From contig PCSF01000025.1 in NCBI GenBank assembly GCA_002771315.1, positions 5,209 to 24,872 on the forward strand: 19,664 bases of DNA, in the 5' to 3' direction. The translations under genes and the position numbers were made by a program. Below, piece after piece: positions 6,643 through 14,032 of this stretch. The stretch comes from Desulfobacterales bacterium CG23_combo_of_CG06-09_8_20_14_all_52_9. GTDB taxonomy: Bacteria > Desulfobacterota > Desulfobacteria > Desulfobacterales > UBA2156. The first letter of the stretch is position 1. Every line of letters begins with the position of its first letter. The notes beneath the pieces were generated by a model. That model saw only the letters and a list, made by a program, of their open reading frames with translations. It had not been told where the DNA came from and ran no database searches.

Positions 6643-7395
6643 TTAGTCTAATAATTGAATCAAAGTCTCGGGAGTTCCCGGAGGGCCGTTGGCACCTTTA
6701 TATTGGAGAAAAACGCCATCGGAAGACCGGAACCAGTAATGGGCGCTCCAGAGGTTCTGGAGCAAGCCCGTGAGAGTGATTTTCAGCTTATGGGTCATCA
6801 CGGTTTTGCCGAAAACCGCGATGGCTTCCGGCTCCAGGCGGACCGCTTTCAACCGGATAGGTTCCAGATTGTCCATGCGGATCATCCAAAAGGTCTCTGC
6901 TGCTTTTCCGGACAGTGCCATCTGCCTTAAGGAATAGGAAAGAGCTTGATACCATTCCTCTTCACCAATGGGAATTATTTCGTTGTAGACCTGATTCTGA
7001 AAAGTCCCTGAAACATGAATTGTATTTTTATTCCGTTTAGCCGTAATCCGGGTTTTGGTATTTAAAAATTTCCATTCGAAAGTTTGCCCGGTTGTATCGC
7101 AAAAGGTGATAAATTGGTCCACCGGCTCTTTGATTTGGATTTTAACGGTGTTTTGGCTTTCTTTCTCCCATGTGTAATCAAATACATTGTTTTTTGTAGA
7201 CTGCCTATAGCGATATCGTTCCGTGGTATAGCTTCCAGCTTGTCCGACCATCAGCATGAGTAGAACAAAGACCATCATGATAATTGGTACGAGGACATTT
7301 ACCGAGCCGTTTGAATTTATATATTTCACCGGCGAATTTCTTTTGAGTTTCATTAGATAATCCAAACTTTTAAACGCCTTGTCGTAAGGCTGCAT
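6643..7395 (-). CDS. Membrane-anchored protein of unknown function
   Basis: 250 residues with a basic N-terminus, a single strong membrane helix at about 32-51 (VLVPIIMMVFVLLMLMVG) and a C-terminal domain of about 195 residues. That domain is rich in alternating beta-type segments (TVKIQIKEP, TRITAKR, IHVSGTFQNQ), consistent with an inner-membrane anchor and a periplasmic beta-domain. The closing section (KLKITLTGLLQNLWSAHYWF, then a DGVFLQYKG turn and LIQLL) faintly recalls DUF3108/DUF6134-type proteins, but I cannot assert this. ATG 7395 has no good Shine-Dalgarno; an internal ATG at residue 15 is possible. The gene reads more AT-rich than its neighbours. It lies 109 bp downstream of the DUF4340 gene on the same strand and may be an accessory member of that envelope cassette. 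Confidence 0.6.
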   Translation of the reverse strand: MQPYDKAFKSLDYLMKLKRNSPVKYINSNGSVNVLVPIIMMVFVLLMLMVGQAGSYTTERYRYRQSTKNNVFDYTWEKESQNTVKIQIKEPVDQFITFCDTTGQTFEWKFLNTKTRITAKRNKNTIHVSGTFQNQVYNEIIPIGEEEWYQALSYSLRQMALSGKAAETFWMIRMDNLEPIRLKAVRLEPEAIAVFGKTVMTHKLKITLTGLLQNLWSAHYWFRSSDGVFLQYKGANGPPGTPETLIQLLD

Positions 7396-7504
7396 CCCAT
7401 TCGTTTCGGGTTTGACAGGTTCCGGTGCCTATAGCTTCTTTTCCGCTGCGTATCAACATGAAAAGAGGTTTAACGCAACCCACTGACAGGGAAACAGGAA
7501 CGCC

Positions 7505-8503
7505 TCAGGATTCGCCGGTGAGCTTTTGCTTTGATTCAGCTTTTTTCAGGTCCTCGACAAAAGATGAAATGTCCTGGATTTGGGGTTTTGCGATGAGGAA
7601 AGGATATGCGTTATCGGAAGAGGTTCCCGACCGATTCTGTTGGTCCTTATCATCCTTTTTAAAAAACTTCAGGATATGTTCCTTATCCGCCTTGATGGCA
7701 ATTTCGATTTCCGGGTCCTTGAAATCCTCCACCTTAAAACCTTCCAGGTACTTTTGACATCGGAGGCCGACTAAGCTCGAAAGGAGGCGCTTGACTTTCG
7801 CTTCGTCTACGGGCCTGCCACCTTCGGTCTCCCATACAAAATTTTGCTTTTCCGGAGACTGAGGCTCTGTCTTGGGTGTATCCGCGTTTTCTTTTAGTCG
7901 ATTTTCAGCTTTCAGCTTTTTCGTGATCATCACCGATTTTCCGTTGAGCATGATGGAAAATTCCTGAACACGCGTCGTATCGAAGGATAAAACGGTCCGG
8001 TCGCGGAGGTCGTCCACTGTCACGTCGAATTTGGATTTCAAATTACCCTGAGCCTGATACACATTGGGATCCCCGGAAATTTTTACATGCGTATGGCGAA
8101 AAGTCGATGCGGTGCTCCCGATCTCGAAATCCCGCTTCACGGCATCTCCGGAAAAGGCTTTCACACGGATCTTCCTATCGTCGCCGAGATCATACCGAGC
8201 GTAATTTTTCGACTCGGAGACCCGTGCCACAAAAGAGAGCTTCGCTGCCGAATCCAGGATGCCCGCGGCTTTTTCCCCGTCGGCCGGGAAATCTCCGGGA
8301 AAAATATGCCAGCGGTCTTCCTTTTTGGCAAGCGAAATGGTTTTGTCCCCCTTAGCGATTTCGACTCCTGTCAAGGCGGTACCTGTAACTTCGGTCAGCT
8401 GCGGCAGTGCATATCGGGTGCGGTCCGTCTCGCGAAGCATTAAGTAAGCGAGCGCGCCCACGATGACTGCAGCAAGAAGAAGATATTCGACTTTCTTTTT
8501 CAT
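7505..8503 (-). CDS. DUF4340 domain protein, last gene of Gld-like ABC cassette
   Basis: 332-residue protein with an N-terminal membrane anchor (residues 6-22, VEYLLLAAVIVGALAYLML) and a periplasmic DUF4340 region. The family pattern shows as a repeated layout of short beta units: ALTGVEIAKGDKTISLAKKEDRW (split here by a turn), then SFVARVSESKNYARYDLGDD, later DDLRDRTVLSFDTTRVQEF. A charged low-complexity insert (about 200-220, rich in K, E, P and T) precedes the second repeat. DUF4340 proteins are regularly encoded after GldG-like proteins; their biochemical role is unknown. Start ATG 8503 has GGGGGA nine bases upstream. It lies 44 bp after the GldG-like gene, so it is likely translated from the same transcript. 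Confidence 0.85.
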   Translation of the reverse strand: MKKKVEYLLLAAVIVGALAYLMLRETDRTRYALPQLTEVTGTALTGVEIAKGDKTISLAKKEDRWHIFPGDFPADGEKAAGILDSAAKLSFVARVSESKNYARYDLGDDRKIRVKAFSGDAVKRDFEIGSTASTFRHTHVKISGDPNVYQAQGNLKSKFDVTVDDLRDRTVLSFDTTRVQEFSIMLNGKSVMITKKLKAENRLKENADTPKTEPQSPEKQNFVWETEGGRPVDEAKVKRLLSSLVGLRCQKYLEGFKVEDFKDPEIEIAIKADKEHILKFFKKDDKDQQNRSGTSSDNAYPFLIAKPQIQDISSFVEDLKKAESKQKLTGES

Positions 8504-8547
8504 CAGATGCTTTCCCCCAATTCATGCATCATGCAACCTTCTTTGGG

Positions 8548-10752
8548 TCATTGAAACATTTCCCGGATCCGCTTTTTTCTTTGAGTCCTTTGGAACCAGA
8601 TTCCCAGGCCGAAAAAGATTACTAAAACCGGAAGCCCGATTACCATGACGCTCTTGATGGCGGTTTTGCTGAATCCGCTGGTTTCTCGTAGGGGATTAAA
8701 ACGCGCCTCCTTTCCCCGCAAAACAGCGATTTCCTCCCGGTTGTTCAGGTAATCCAAGAGGTTCATGATAAAAACCGCATTTTCGGTTTTACCCTCCGGA
8801 TCAAGGACATTGTCCTTGAGCATATCCGAGGAGGCCATAACGAATATCCTGGCCGGCCTTCCCTTGGCCAAAAACGCCTTCTCCGGTTCGATACGGGTCA
8901 TGTCCGGACCTTTTTCGGACAGGGCCTTTCCGGAGGTGCTGTTTTTCTCATCTTTTTTTTGCGCTTCCCCGGCTTCCTCCGGTGCTGCGGGTTTTTCAGG
9001 GATTGATTTTCCGGCAAAGAAGCTGGGAAATTCGCCTTCCAAAAGATAAGCCAGTGCCTTTTTCTCCTTTTCTTCCTCTGATGCAGGAGGACGGAGGAGC
9101 ATGGGGTTAAGGACGATCCGCTCCTTCATTTCCCACGATTTTTCCGAAGAAGATAACAGTCGGTGTGCCTGGATACCGTTTTCCTGAAGCCTCTTTTCAT
9201 CGATAACAAGCGGTGAGACTTTGACGGTCACCAAGCCCTTGAGGGATTTCATGAATTTTTGGTCTTTGTCGATGTTCTCATCTTTGATGATGGGCGCAAA
9301 GTACAAGGGTTGCTGACCCCCGCCGAATTCCTGAGATACGGTTTGCTTATAGCAGTTTTCATCCAGAACCAGAGATTTCTTCAGGGTAACTCCCCAGTGG
9401 GAGAGGAGCTTTTCGAGCCCCGAATCGAAGGGCACAAAACCCTGCCCGCCGCCGAGCATCATGGTTTGCTGGTCTCGCGATTCTTTCAGCGCGTCCGGAA
9501 AGAGCATGAGGCTGGTTCCACGCATCAGGGCCTGATCGATCTGGAATAATGCGTAGTCGGAGAGAGGCTCTGTGGGGGCTGCGATTACCAGACAACCCAA
9601 ATTTGCAGGGATCGGTTCGTCCTTGATCCGGATCGGCTTTACGGCGTAGTTCTGGGAAGCCAGGTTCGAGAAGCTCGACAGGGCATCAGTGCCCCTTTGC
9701 CCGCCAAAGCCGCTTCCAAATGGGGAGGGAGTGCCATGATCGGCCATATATCCGAGATCTGCGTTGATGTTGATCAGCCGCTCGATTCCGGCATTGAGCA
9801 TTTCTTCCACCCGGCCAAGGTCGGCCAATTCATAGCGAGTCCCGATGATGGGGATACGCATCACATTCAAGAGCGGCAGCTCCACGGTTTTATCGCCATG
9901 GGTCATTACCAGCCCGATGGCACCATTTCCGGCCTCAATTTTTCCGTTAAGGAGGGTGGGCCATTTAAGCTGCATGACGTTGGTCGTCTTCAGGAGATTT
10001 CCGGCGTCCGGATCCCGCGTGGGATCCACATGGGTGTACTCGAGTTTCTGATAAAGCTTGGCATTGAGCCTTTCCACCATATTCCCAATCGCCTTGGGAT
10101 AGTCGGCAAGGTTCTTGATTCCCATGTGAGGAGCCACCGGTTCCAGCGAGGAAGAGAGAATCAAACTAACGCGCACCTTTTCCTTAAGGTTTAAAAGGGC
10201 GCTGACTTTGTTGTTGAGCTTTTGAATGGCGGTAGTCAGGCGATATTCCAGATCATCGGTGGCGGTGATGGCGGGGATACGCTCCACGATATCGCCGTGG
10301 ATCATGGCCAACCCCATGTAGGCTTTCTTGAACTTGATCTCGTCCTGTTCCACCATTTGAATCTGGAGAGGATGAATTCCGTAAGCATCCGCCATTTTCC
10401 GATTTTCGCTGCTCCGGGTGTCAGTCCCTTCTCCTTCGGGGTTCACATCGAAAAACCGATAGTTGAAATAACGGTTGGCCGAGGCGGCATAGGCTTCCAG
10501 CAAATCCCTGAGATATCGCTCTGTTTGGTTGTGGGGAGCCGGAAGATTTTTGGTGAAAAAGACATGTATGGTAAGCGGTTCCGACAGGGTGGAGACCACC
10601 TTTCGGCTGACTTGAGAAAGTGAAAAAACGCGGTTTTGGGTAAGGTCCGCCCTGAAAAACAGGGTAATCCCCGCAACGTTGATCAGCACCACGGCAATTC
10701 CGTAGAGTAAAAATTTGGCGTATTTCCCGGCTGTTTTCATTTCGATCATCAT
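8548..10752 (-). CDS. GldG-like ABC-type transport auxiliary protein
   Basis: 734-residue membrane protein with one helix near each end (about 14-33 and 701-720) and a long extracytoplasmic region between them. That layout, together with FRADLTQNRVFSLSQVSRKV directly after the first helix and the later YMADHG and GCLVIAAPTEPLSDYALFQI segments, is characteristic of the GldG / ABC_transp_aux family. In Bacteroidota GldG works with GldA and GldF in gliding; in non-gliding bacteria the cassette's role and substrate are not established. The region around 590-625 is Glu/Lys/Ala-rich and probably unstructured. AAAGGA lies 3 and 6 nt before two consecutive ATG codons, the second (10749) being better spaced. 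It follows the permease gene by 7 bp. Confidence 0.87.
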   Translation of the reverse strand: MMIEMKTAGKYAKFLLYGIAVVLINVAGITLFFRADLTQNRVFSLSQVSRKVVSTLSEPLTIHVFFTKNLPAPHNQTERYLRDLLEAYAASANRYFNYRFFDVNPEGEGTDTRSSENRKMADAYGIHPLQIQMVEQDEIKFKKAYMGLAMIHGDIVERIPAITATDDLEYRLTTAIQKLNNKVSALLNLKEKVRVSLILSSSLEPVAPHMGIKNLADYPKAIGNMVERLNAKLYQKLEYTHVDPTRDPDAGNLLKTTNVMQLKWPTLLNGKIEAGNGAIGLVMTHGDKTVELPLLNVMRIPIIGTRYELADLGRVEEMLNAGIERLININADLGYMADHGTPSPFGSGFGGQRGTDALSSFSNLASQNYAVKPIRIKDEPIPANLGCLVIAAPTEPLSDYALFQIDQALMRGTSLMLFPDALKESRDQQTMMLGGGQGFVPFDSGLEKLLSHWGVTLKKSLVLDENCYKQTVSQEFGGGQQPLYFAPIIKDENIDKDQKFMKSLKGLVTVKVSPLVIDEKRLQENGIQAHRLLSSSEKSWEMKERIVLNPMLLRPPASEEEKEKKALAYLLEGEFPSFFAGKSIPEKPAAPEEAGEAQKKDEKNSTSGKALSEKGPDMTRIEPEKAFLAKGRPARIFVMASSDMLKDNVLDPEGKTENAVFIMNLLDYLNNREEIAVLRGKEARFNPLRETSGFSKTAIKSVMVIGLPVLVIFFGLGIWFQRTQRKKRIREMFQ

Positions 10753-10759
10753 GGATCCT

Positions 10760-11464
10760 TTATTGTCGGTTCTGCAAGGTCAGGGTTGCGGCATAGAGGC
10801 CGATAAAAACGAAACTCGCGAAATACAGGATGTCCCTGGAATCGATCACTCCTTTGGCAATGGAGTCAAAGTGAGTGCCGGCTCCAAGATAGGCGATGAC
10901 GCCCAGCAGGGAATCCGGAAAGAAAAAAAGCATCTTATCGATGACGGTCATGGAAAAGCAAATCAGGGCTCCCACGATGAAGGCGATAATCTGATTTCGG
11001 GTCAGAGCCGAGGCAAAAAGCCCGATTGCGGAAAATGCCGCCCCCAAAAGGAGGGCTCCGGCGTACCCGCCGACCACCGGACCCCAGTCGAGGTCTCCAA
11101 GAAAGGAGATGACCAGAGGATATGCCAAAGTGGGGGCGAGGGTCGCTGCCACAAACAGCACGGCGGCTAAAAACTTGCCCACGACGATGTCTGAAAAGCT
11201 CACGGGGAGGGTGAGCAGGACTTCAAAAGACCCCACGCTGAGCTCTTCGGAAAACAACCGCATGGTCACCGCCGGAATGACAAAGGAAAAGGCCATGGGG
11301 AGCAGGCTGAAGAAGCTGCGCATGTCCGCATGGTTGAACAGGAAAAAAGTGGTGAAAAAAATCCAGCCCGTCACCAGAAGAAAAACCGAAATAACAATAT
11401 AGGCGATGGGGGAGACAAAGTAGTCCTTGACTTCTTTTGCCACGATGCTGGCAAGGGGTCTCAT
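10760..11464 (-). CDS. ABC-2 type permease, GldF-like
   Basis: 234-residue polytopic inner-membrane protein with about six hydrophobic helices, for example IAYIVISVFLLVTGWIFF, LPMAFSFVIPAVTMRLF, LGAAFSAIGLFASAL and IIAFIVGALICFSM. The N-terminal IVAKEVKDYFVSPIAYIV and the segment FSEELSVGSFEVLLTLPVS are hallmarks of ABC-2 permeases of the GldF/NosY type. ATG 11464 lies one base after the ATPase stop, so the two are translationally coupled. It should form the membrane channel with the neighbouring ATPase, with the GldG-like protein as an extracytoplasmic partner. Direction and substrate of transport are unknown. Confidence 0.9.
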   Translation of the reverse strand: MRPLASIVAKEVKDYFVSPIAYIVISVFLLVTGWIFFTTFFLFNHADMRSFFSLLPMAFSFVIPAVTMRLFSEELSVGSFEVLLTLPVSFSDIVVGKFLAAVLFVAATLAPTLAYPLVISFLGDLDWGPVVGGYAGALLLGAAFSAIGLFASALTRNQIIAFIVGALICFSMTVIDKMLFFFPDSLLGVIAYLGAGTHFDSIAKGVIDSRDILYFASFVFIGLYAATLTLQNRQ

Positions 11465-11465
11465 A

Positions 11466-12404
11466 TCAATCCTCTCGAGTGAGTTCTCGGAATATGGTTT
11501 CCAGGTTTTGAGTTTTAAGATGCAGATCGATCAAGATCCAATCGGTCTGTTTGACGGCATGATAAATGGCTTCCCTCGGGTCGGATCCCTCGCGGCACGT
11601 AACCGCAAGATCGAGGGCTCCGTCCTCCGATTGACTGCTCTCCTGCACGTCCAGGACTCCGTCGATAGCTTTGAGCCTGTCCATGGCCGCTTCGGCAGAT
11701 GCCTGGCGTAAGGAGAGGGTGACGACATGCTTGAGGCCTGAGATTTCCATTAGGCGCTGGGTATCGTCGTCGGCTACGATTTTTCCCCGGTGGATGATGA
11801 TCACCCGATCACAGGTGGCCTCCGCTTCACTCAGGATATGGGTGGACAGGACGATGGTCTTTTCTTTGGCCGCGTGCCGGATGATGTCCCGGATTTCCAC
11901 GATCTGGTTCGGATCGAGCCCGGAGGTGGGTTCGTCGAGGACCAATATTTCCGGGTCACTCATCATGGCGTGGGCCAGGCCCACTCGCTGTTTCAAACCC
12001 CGTGAAAGCTCTCCGATGGAAAAATGCATGATCTCTCTGAGGCCGCAAAGCTCGGACAATTCCCGGATTCTGTCGTGCCGCCGCTTGTCTTCCAACCCAC
12101 GAACGCGGGCCACATACTCGAGATAGTCGTAGACCAACATGCTCCGGTACAACGGTGCCGACTCGGGCAAATATCCCATCAGGTGCTTGATGGCGATGAG
12201 ATCGCTGCGGATGGAAAAATCCTTGATCTTGATGTTTCCGGAAGTGGGGGGAAGGTATCCGGTCAGCATCCGCAATGTGGTGGTTTTCCCGGCACCATTG
12301 GGGCCCAGGAGCCCCACGATCTCTCCTTTTTGAATCGAGAAATCAATTCGGTTTACCGCACAAAATCCGTCATAATATTTGGATAAATTTTCAACCTCGA
12401 TCAC
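11466..12404 (-). CDS. ABC transporter ATPase, GldA-like
   Basis: Cytoplasmic ATPase of the ABC-2 exporter type. Numbering from GTG 12404: Walker A GPNGAGKT at 34-41, Q-loop GYLPES, signature LSRGLKQR at 133-140 (Arg in place of the second Ser/Gly position), Walker B ILVLDEP from 153, and H-loop STH. A C-terminal region of about 80 residues after the nucleotide-binding domain is normal for GldA/CcmA-type ATPases. The GTG start is chosen because AAAGGAGGG lies seven bases upstream; a TTG at 12428 in the same frame is upstream of that site and unlikely. It is the first gene of a tightly packed unit with the permease, GldG-like and DUF4340 genes. A promoter candidate lies about 45-73 bp upstream. 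Confidence 0.92.
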   Translation of the reverse strand: MIEVENLSKYYDGFCAVNRIDFSIQKGEIVGLLGPNGAGKTTTLRMLTGYLPPTSGNIKIKDFSIRSDLIAIKHLMGYLPESAPLYRSMLVYDYLEYVARVRGLEDKRRHDRIRELSELCGLREIMHFSIGELSRGLKQRVGLAHAMMSDPEILVLDEPTSGLDPNQIVEIRDIIRHAAKEKTIVLSTHILSEAEATCDRVIIIHRGKIVADDDTQRLMEISGLKHVVTLSLRQASAEAAMDRLKAIDGVLDVQESSQSEDGALDLAVTCREGSDPREAIYHAVKQTDWILIDLHLKTQNLETIFRELTRED

Positions 12405-12448
12405 GAGGCGCCCTCCTTTTTTGAACAAATGTGAAAAATCGGAAGCTT

Positions 12449-12477
12449 TCTTTATCAGCCCGTGCGTTTCGGGTCAA
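12449..12477 (-). promoter_or_regulatory. Candidate sigma-70-type promoter of the Gld-like operon
   Basis: On the minus strand TTGACC (12477-12472, 5/6 to the -35 consensus) is followed after 17 bp by TAAAGA (12454-12449, weak -10). A TGA just before the hexamer resembles an extended -10. The pair lies 44 bp before GTG 12404. The interval also contains the 9-mer GCTGATAAA that recurs in the photolyase region. Confidence 0.35.
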
Positions 12478-12510
12478 GTCCGATACGGTAATTTTAATCC
12501 TAACCTCCCC

Positions 12511-12636
12511 GGATATTGTGCATCCGCAACCATCCCGGTAAAGCGCGGTGGAGGAAAAGATACCCATGGCCCTTGCGGTGACGGTTTTTTCATCGGCATT
12601 CACCGAAAACCGTATGATTGTTCTTTCAGTTCTTAT
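12511..12636 (-). pseudogene. Fragment resembling a serine hydrolase (class C beta-lactamase-like)
   Basis: In the frame directly after the AcuA-like stop, the minus strand reads VNADEKTVTARAMGIF followed by SSTALYRDGCGCTIS. This matches my recollection of the pattern D-x4-TVTA-x-x-x-G-x4-TA-x-YR-x-G-x-GC-T near the N-terminus of bacterial serine hydrolases related to class C beta-lactamases. Neither a start with signal peptide nor the SxxK catalytic region is present; the frame ends at about 12389, overlapping the next operon's leader. It is best read as a deletion remnant, but the assignment rests on one motif and a chance reading frame cannot be excluded. Confidence 0.4.
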
Positions 12637-13284
12637 TCAGGATACCAGCGGCTGGGAGATTCCGAACCGGAGCCATTTGAAGCGGTGCTGATCTTGAGAA
12701 GTGACCTTCTTGCCGATACGAGCCATGAAGAGATTTTCAGATCGGATACAGATGTTGGGTTCATTGGTTTCAAAGACGGCAAAACCGAAGGGTTTGAACA
12801 ACCGAATCAGCATCATCCGATATTGCTGGGCGCTTAATCCGGAGCTGTCCAGGTCCCACGTCCAGGAGTAGCCCACCATATAGGCCACCATCTCCTCGAT
12901 GCGGGGATGATCCAGGATAAGCTTGAGGATCTTTCCGGCCACCCGGTAGGAACGCCAGCTTCGGCATACTTCGACCACCTTGATTTCCATCATCTTTCCC
13001 GGCCCCAGGGCGGCCCACCGCTCCTCGGGTTCCGGGCGATCCAGGACTCCGAACCCGATGATGTGCTTTTGAATCGACAGAGCCAATGTTACGTTGACGT
13101 CCGGAGTTTCGGTTTTCTTTTCGAGGGTCTCCCGTTTGGTATAAAGGGACTTGAATTGTGCATACGTTTTGAATTCGGCATCGAAGATATATTCCCGGAT
13201 CTGTTCAGGCGTGCAAAAGGAACGCACCCGGACATTTCCTTCGGGCGTGGGACATAGAATTTCTTTTTGAAAGGGAGTAGACAT
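12637..13284 (-). CDS. acuA: AcuA-like GNAT protein acetyltransferase
   Basis: Resembles Bacillus AcuA, a GNAT-fold enzyme that acetylates a lysine of acetyl-CoA synthetase and so switches it off. Shared landmarks along the whole length are PEQIREYIFDAEF near the N-terminus, a central ERWAALGPGKMMEIKVVEVC, then GYSWTWDL, QQYRMML and a C-terminal LFMARIGKKV with RFKWLRF. At 215 aa from ATG 13284 the length agrees with AcuA (about 210). A TTG at 13299 in frame would add five residues; neither start has a convincing Shine-Dalgarno, and the gene follows another GNAT gene by only a few bases, so coupling is likely. No acetyl-CoA synthetase or acetoin gene is in the window, so the target is inferred only from the family. 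Confidence 0.8.
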   Translation of the reverse strand: MSTPFQKEILCPTPEGNVRVRSFCTPEQIREYIFDAEFKTYAQFKSLYTKRETLEKKTETPDVNVTLALSIQKHIIGFGVLDRPEPEERWAALGPGKMMEIKVVEVCRSWRSYRVAGKILKLILDHPRIEEMVAYMVGYSWTWDLDSSGLSAQQYRMMLIRLFKPFGFAVFETNEPNICIRSENLFMARIGKKVTSQDQHRFKWLRFGISQPLVS

Positions 13285-13304
13285 CAAAGAATCGGTCAAT
13301 CTAA

Positions 13305-13859
13305 CTAGAAGTCTCCCCAGTTCCTATGGAGCCGCTTGATCATGATGAGGAGGTGGTGACGGCGTCCTTCCGGGTCCTTCACATAGTCTTCCAGGACAGC
13401 TCGTTTGAAAAAGTCCAGCTTTACGGCGGAATCAATGGCGGCATCTTCGATGCCGGAAATGAAATCGGCCCTGAGCTCGGAAAGGCCTTTGTCCATGGCC
13501 AGCTGAATGAGGTCGAGGAGCATCCATGTGCCGAGGCGCTTGTGCCGATACTCGGGCAATACCATGATGCGCAGCCGACCCATATGGGCGGTGCATCCGA
13601 ATCCACTCAGGTGAAGGGAAGCATGCGCGATAATCTTTTCATCGGAAAGCGCCACTATCGAATAGACGGTTCCGGTTCCGATACCGTCGATTAATTTTCT
13701 AATGACCAAAGGATTCATGACATCGTAAAACATGAACCAACGGTCGGATTCGGGAATGTGGGCGTAGAATTCCCGCAGGGCCGCTTCGTCACTTTTTTCC
13801 AGGTGCCGGATGACGGCCTCATGGCCGTCTTTTAAAATAATTTCTTTTGGATAACGCAT
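13305..13859 (-). CDS. GNAT family N-acetyltransferase
   Basis: 184-residue protein with one GNAT domain (about 13-150). The opening KDGHEAVIRHLEKSDEAALR and the IPESDRWFMFYDV segment resemble the GNAT domains of Pat-type protein acetyltransferases. The acetyl-CoA loop is seen as MVLPEYRHKRLGTWML (about 99-114); the usual R/Q-x-x-G-x-G/A reads R105-x-x-R108-x-G110, so the first glycine is replaced by arginine. GGAGG lies just before ATG 13859. It is the first gene of a pair with the AcuA-like gene, which starts about 20 bp after its stop, suggesting that the two acetyltransferases act together or on related targets. The substrate is unknown. Confidence 0.85.
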   Translation of the reverse strand: MRYPKEIILKDGHEAVIRHLEKSDEAALREFYAHIPESDRWFMFYDVMNPLVIRKLIDGIGTGTVYSIVALSDEKIIAHASLHLSGFGCTAHMGRLRIMVLPEYRHKRLGTWMLLDLIQLAMDKGLSELRADFISGIEDAAIDSAVKLDFFKRAVLEDYVKDPEGRRHHLLIMIKRLHRNWGDF

Positions 13860-13883
13860 CCGTCCTCCATGACATCAATGCTG

Positions 13884-13911
13884 ATCAAGCGATAAATCAA
13901 TAGCGCTTGAT
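13884..13911. repeat. Perfect 8-bp inverted repeat upstream of the GNAT pair
   Basis: ATCAAGCG (13884-13891) and CGCTTGAT (13904-13911) are perfect inverted copies separated by 12 bp, located 25-52 bp before the GNAT start. The arrangement suits a dimeric regulator's operator or a leader hairpin. No T-tract follows on either strand, so it is a poor terminator for the photolyase gene. Nothing else stands out in 13860-14032. Confidence 0.5.
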
Positions 13912-14032
13912 GGATTGAAAAAGTGAAAATTTAAAAGAACAGCAAACGGGAAAGCTTGTCGCGTTTCAATTCTAAAAAACAAAGTCAAGTATTTTGTAAG
14001 TGCTATCATTGAGTATCCTATCAGGATCGGGT

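Noticed and set aside
12379..12837. 152-codon plus-strand open frame
   Set aside because: No recognisable features; it overlaps the AcuA-like gene and the start region of the ABC operon, both with strong support.
13884..13911. Inverted repeat as an intrinsic terminator of the photolyase gene
   Set aside because: No T-tract follows on the minus strand and it is nearer the next gene's start than the photolyase stop.
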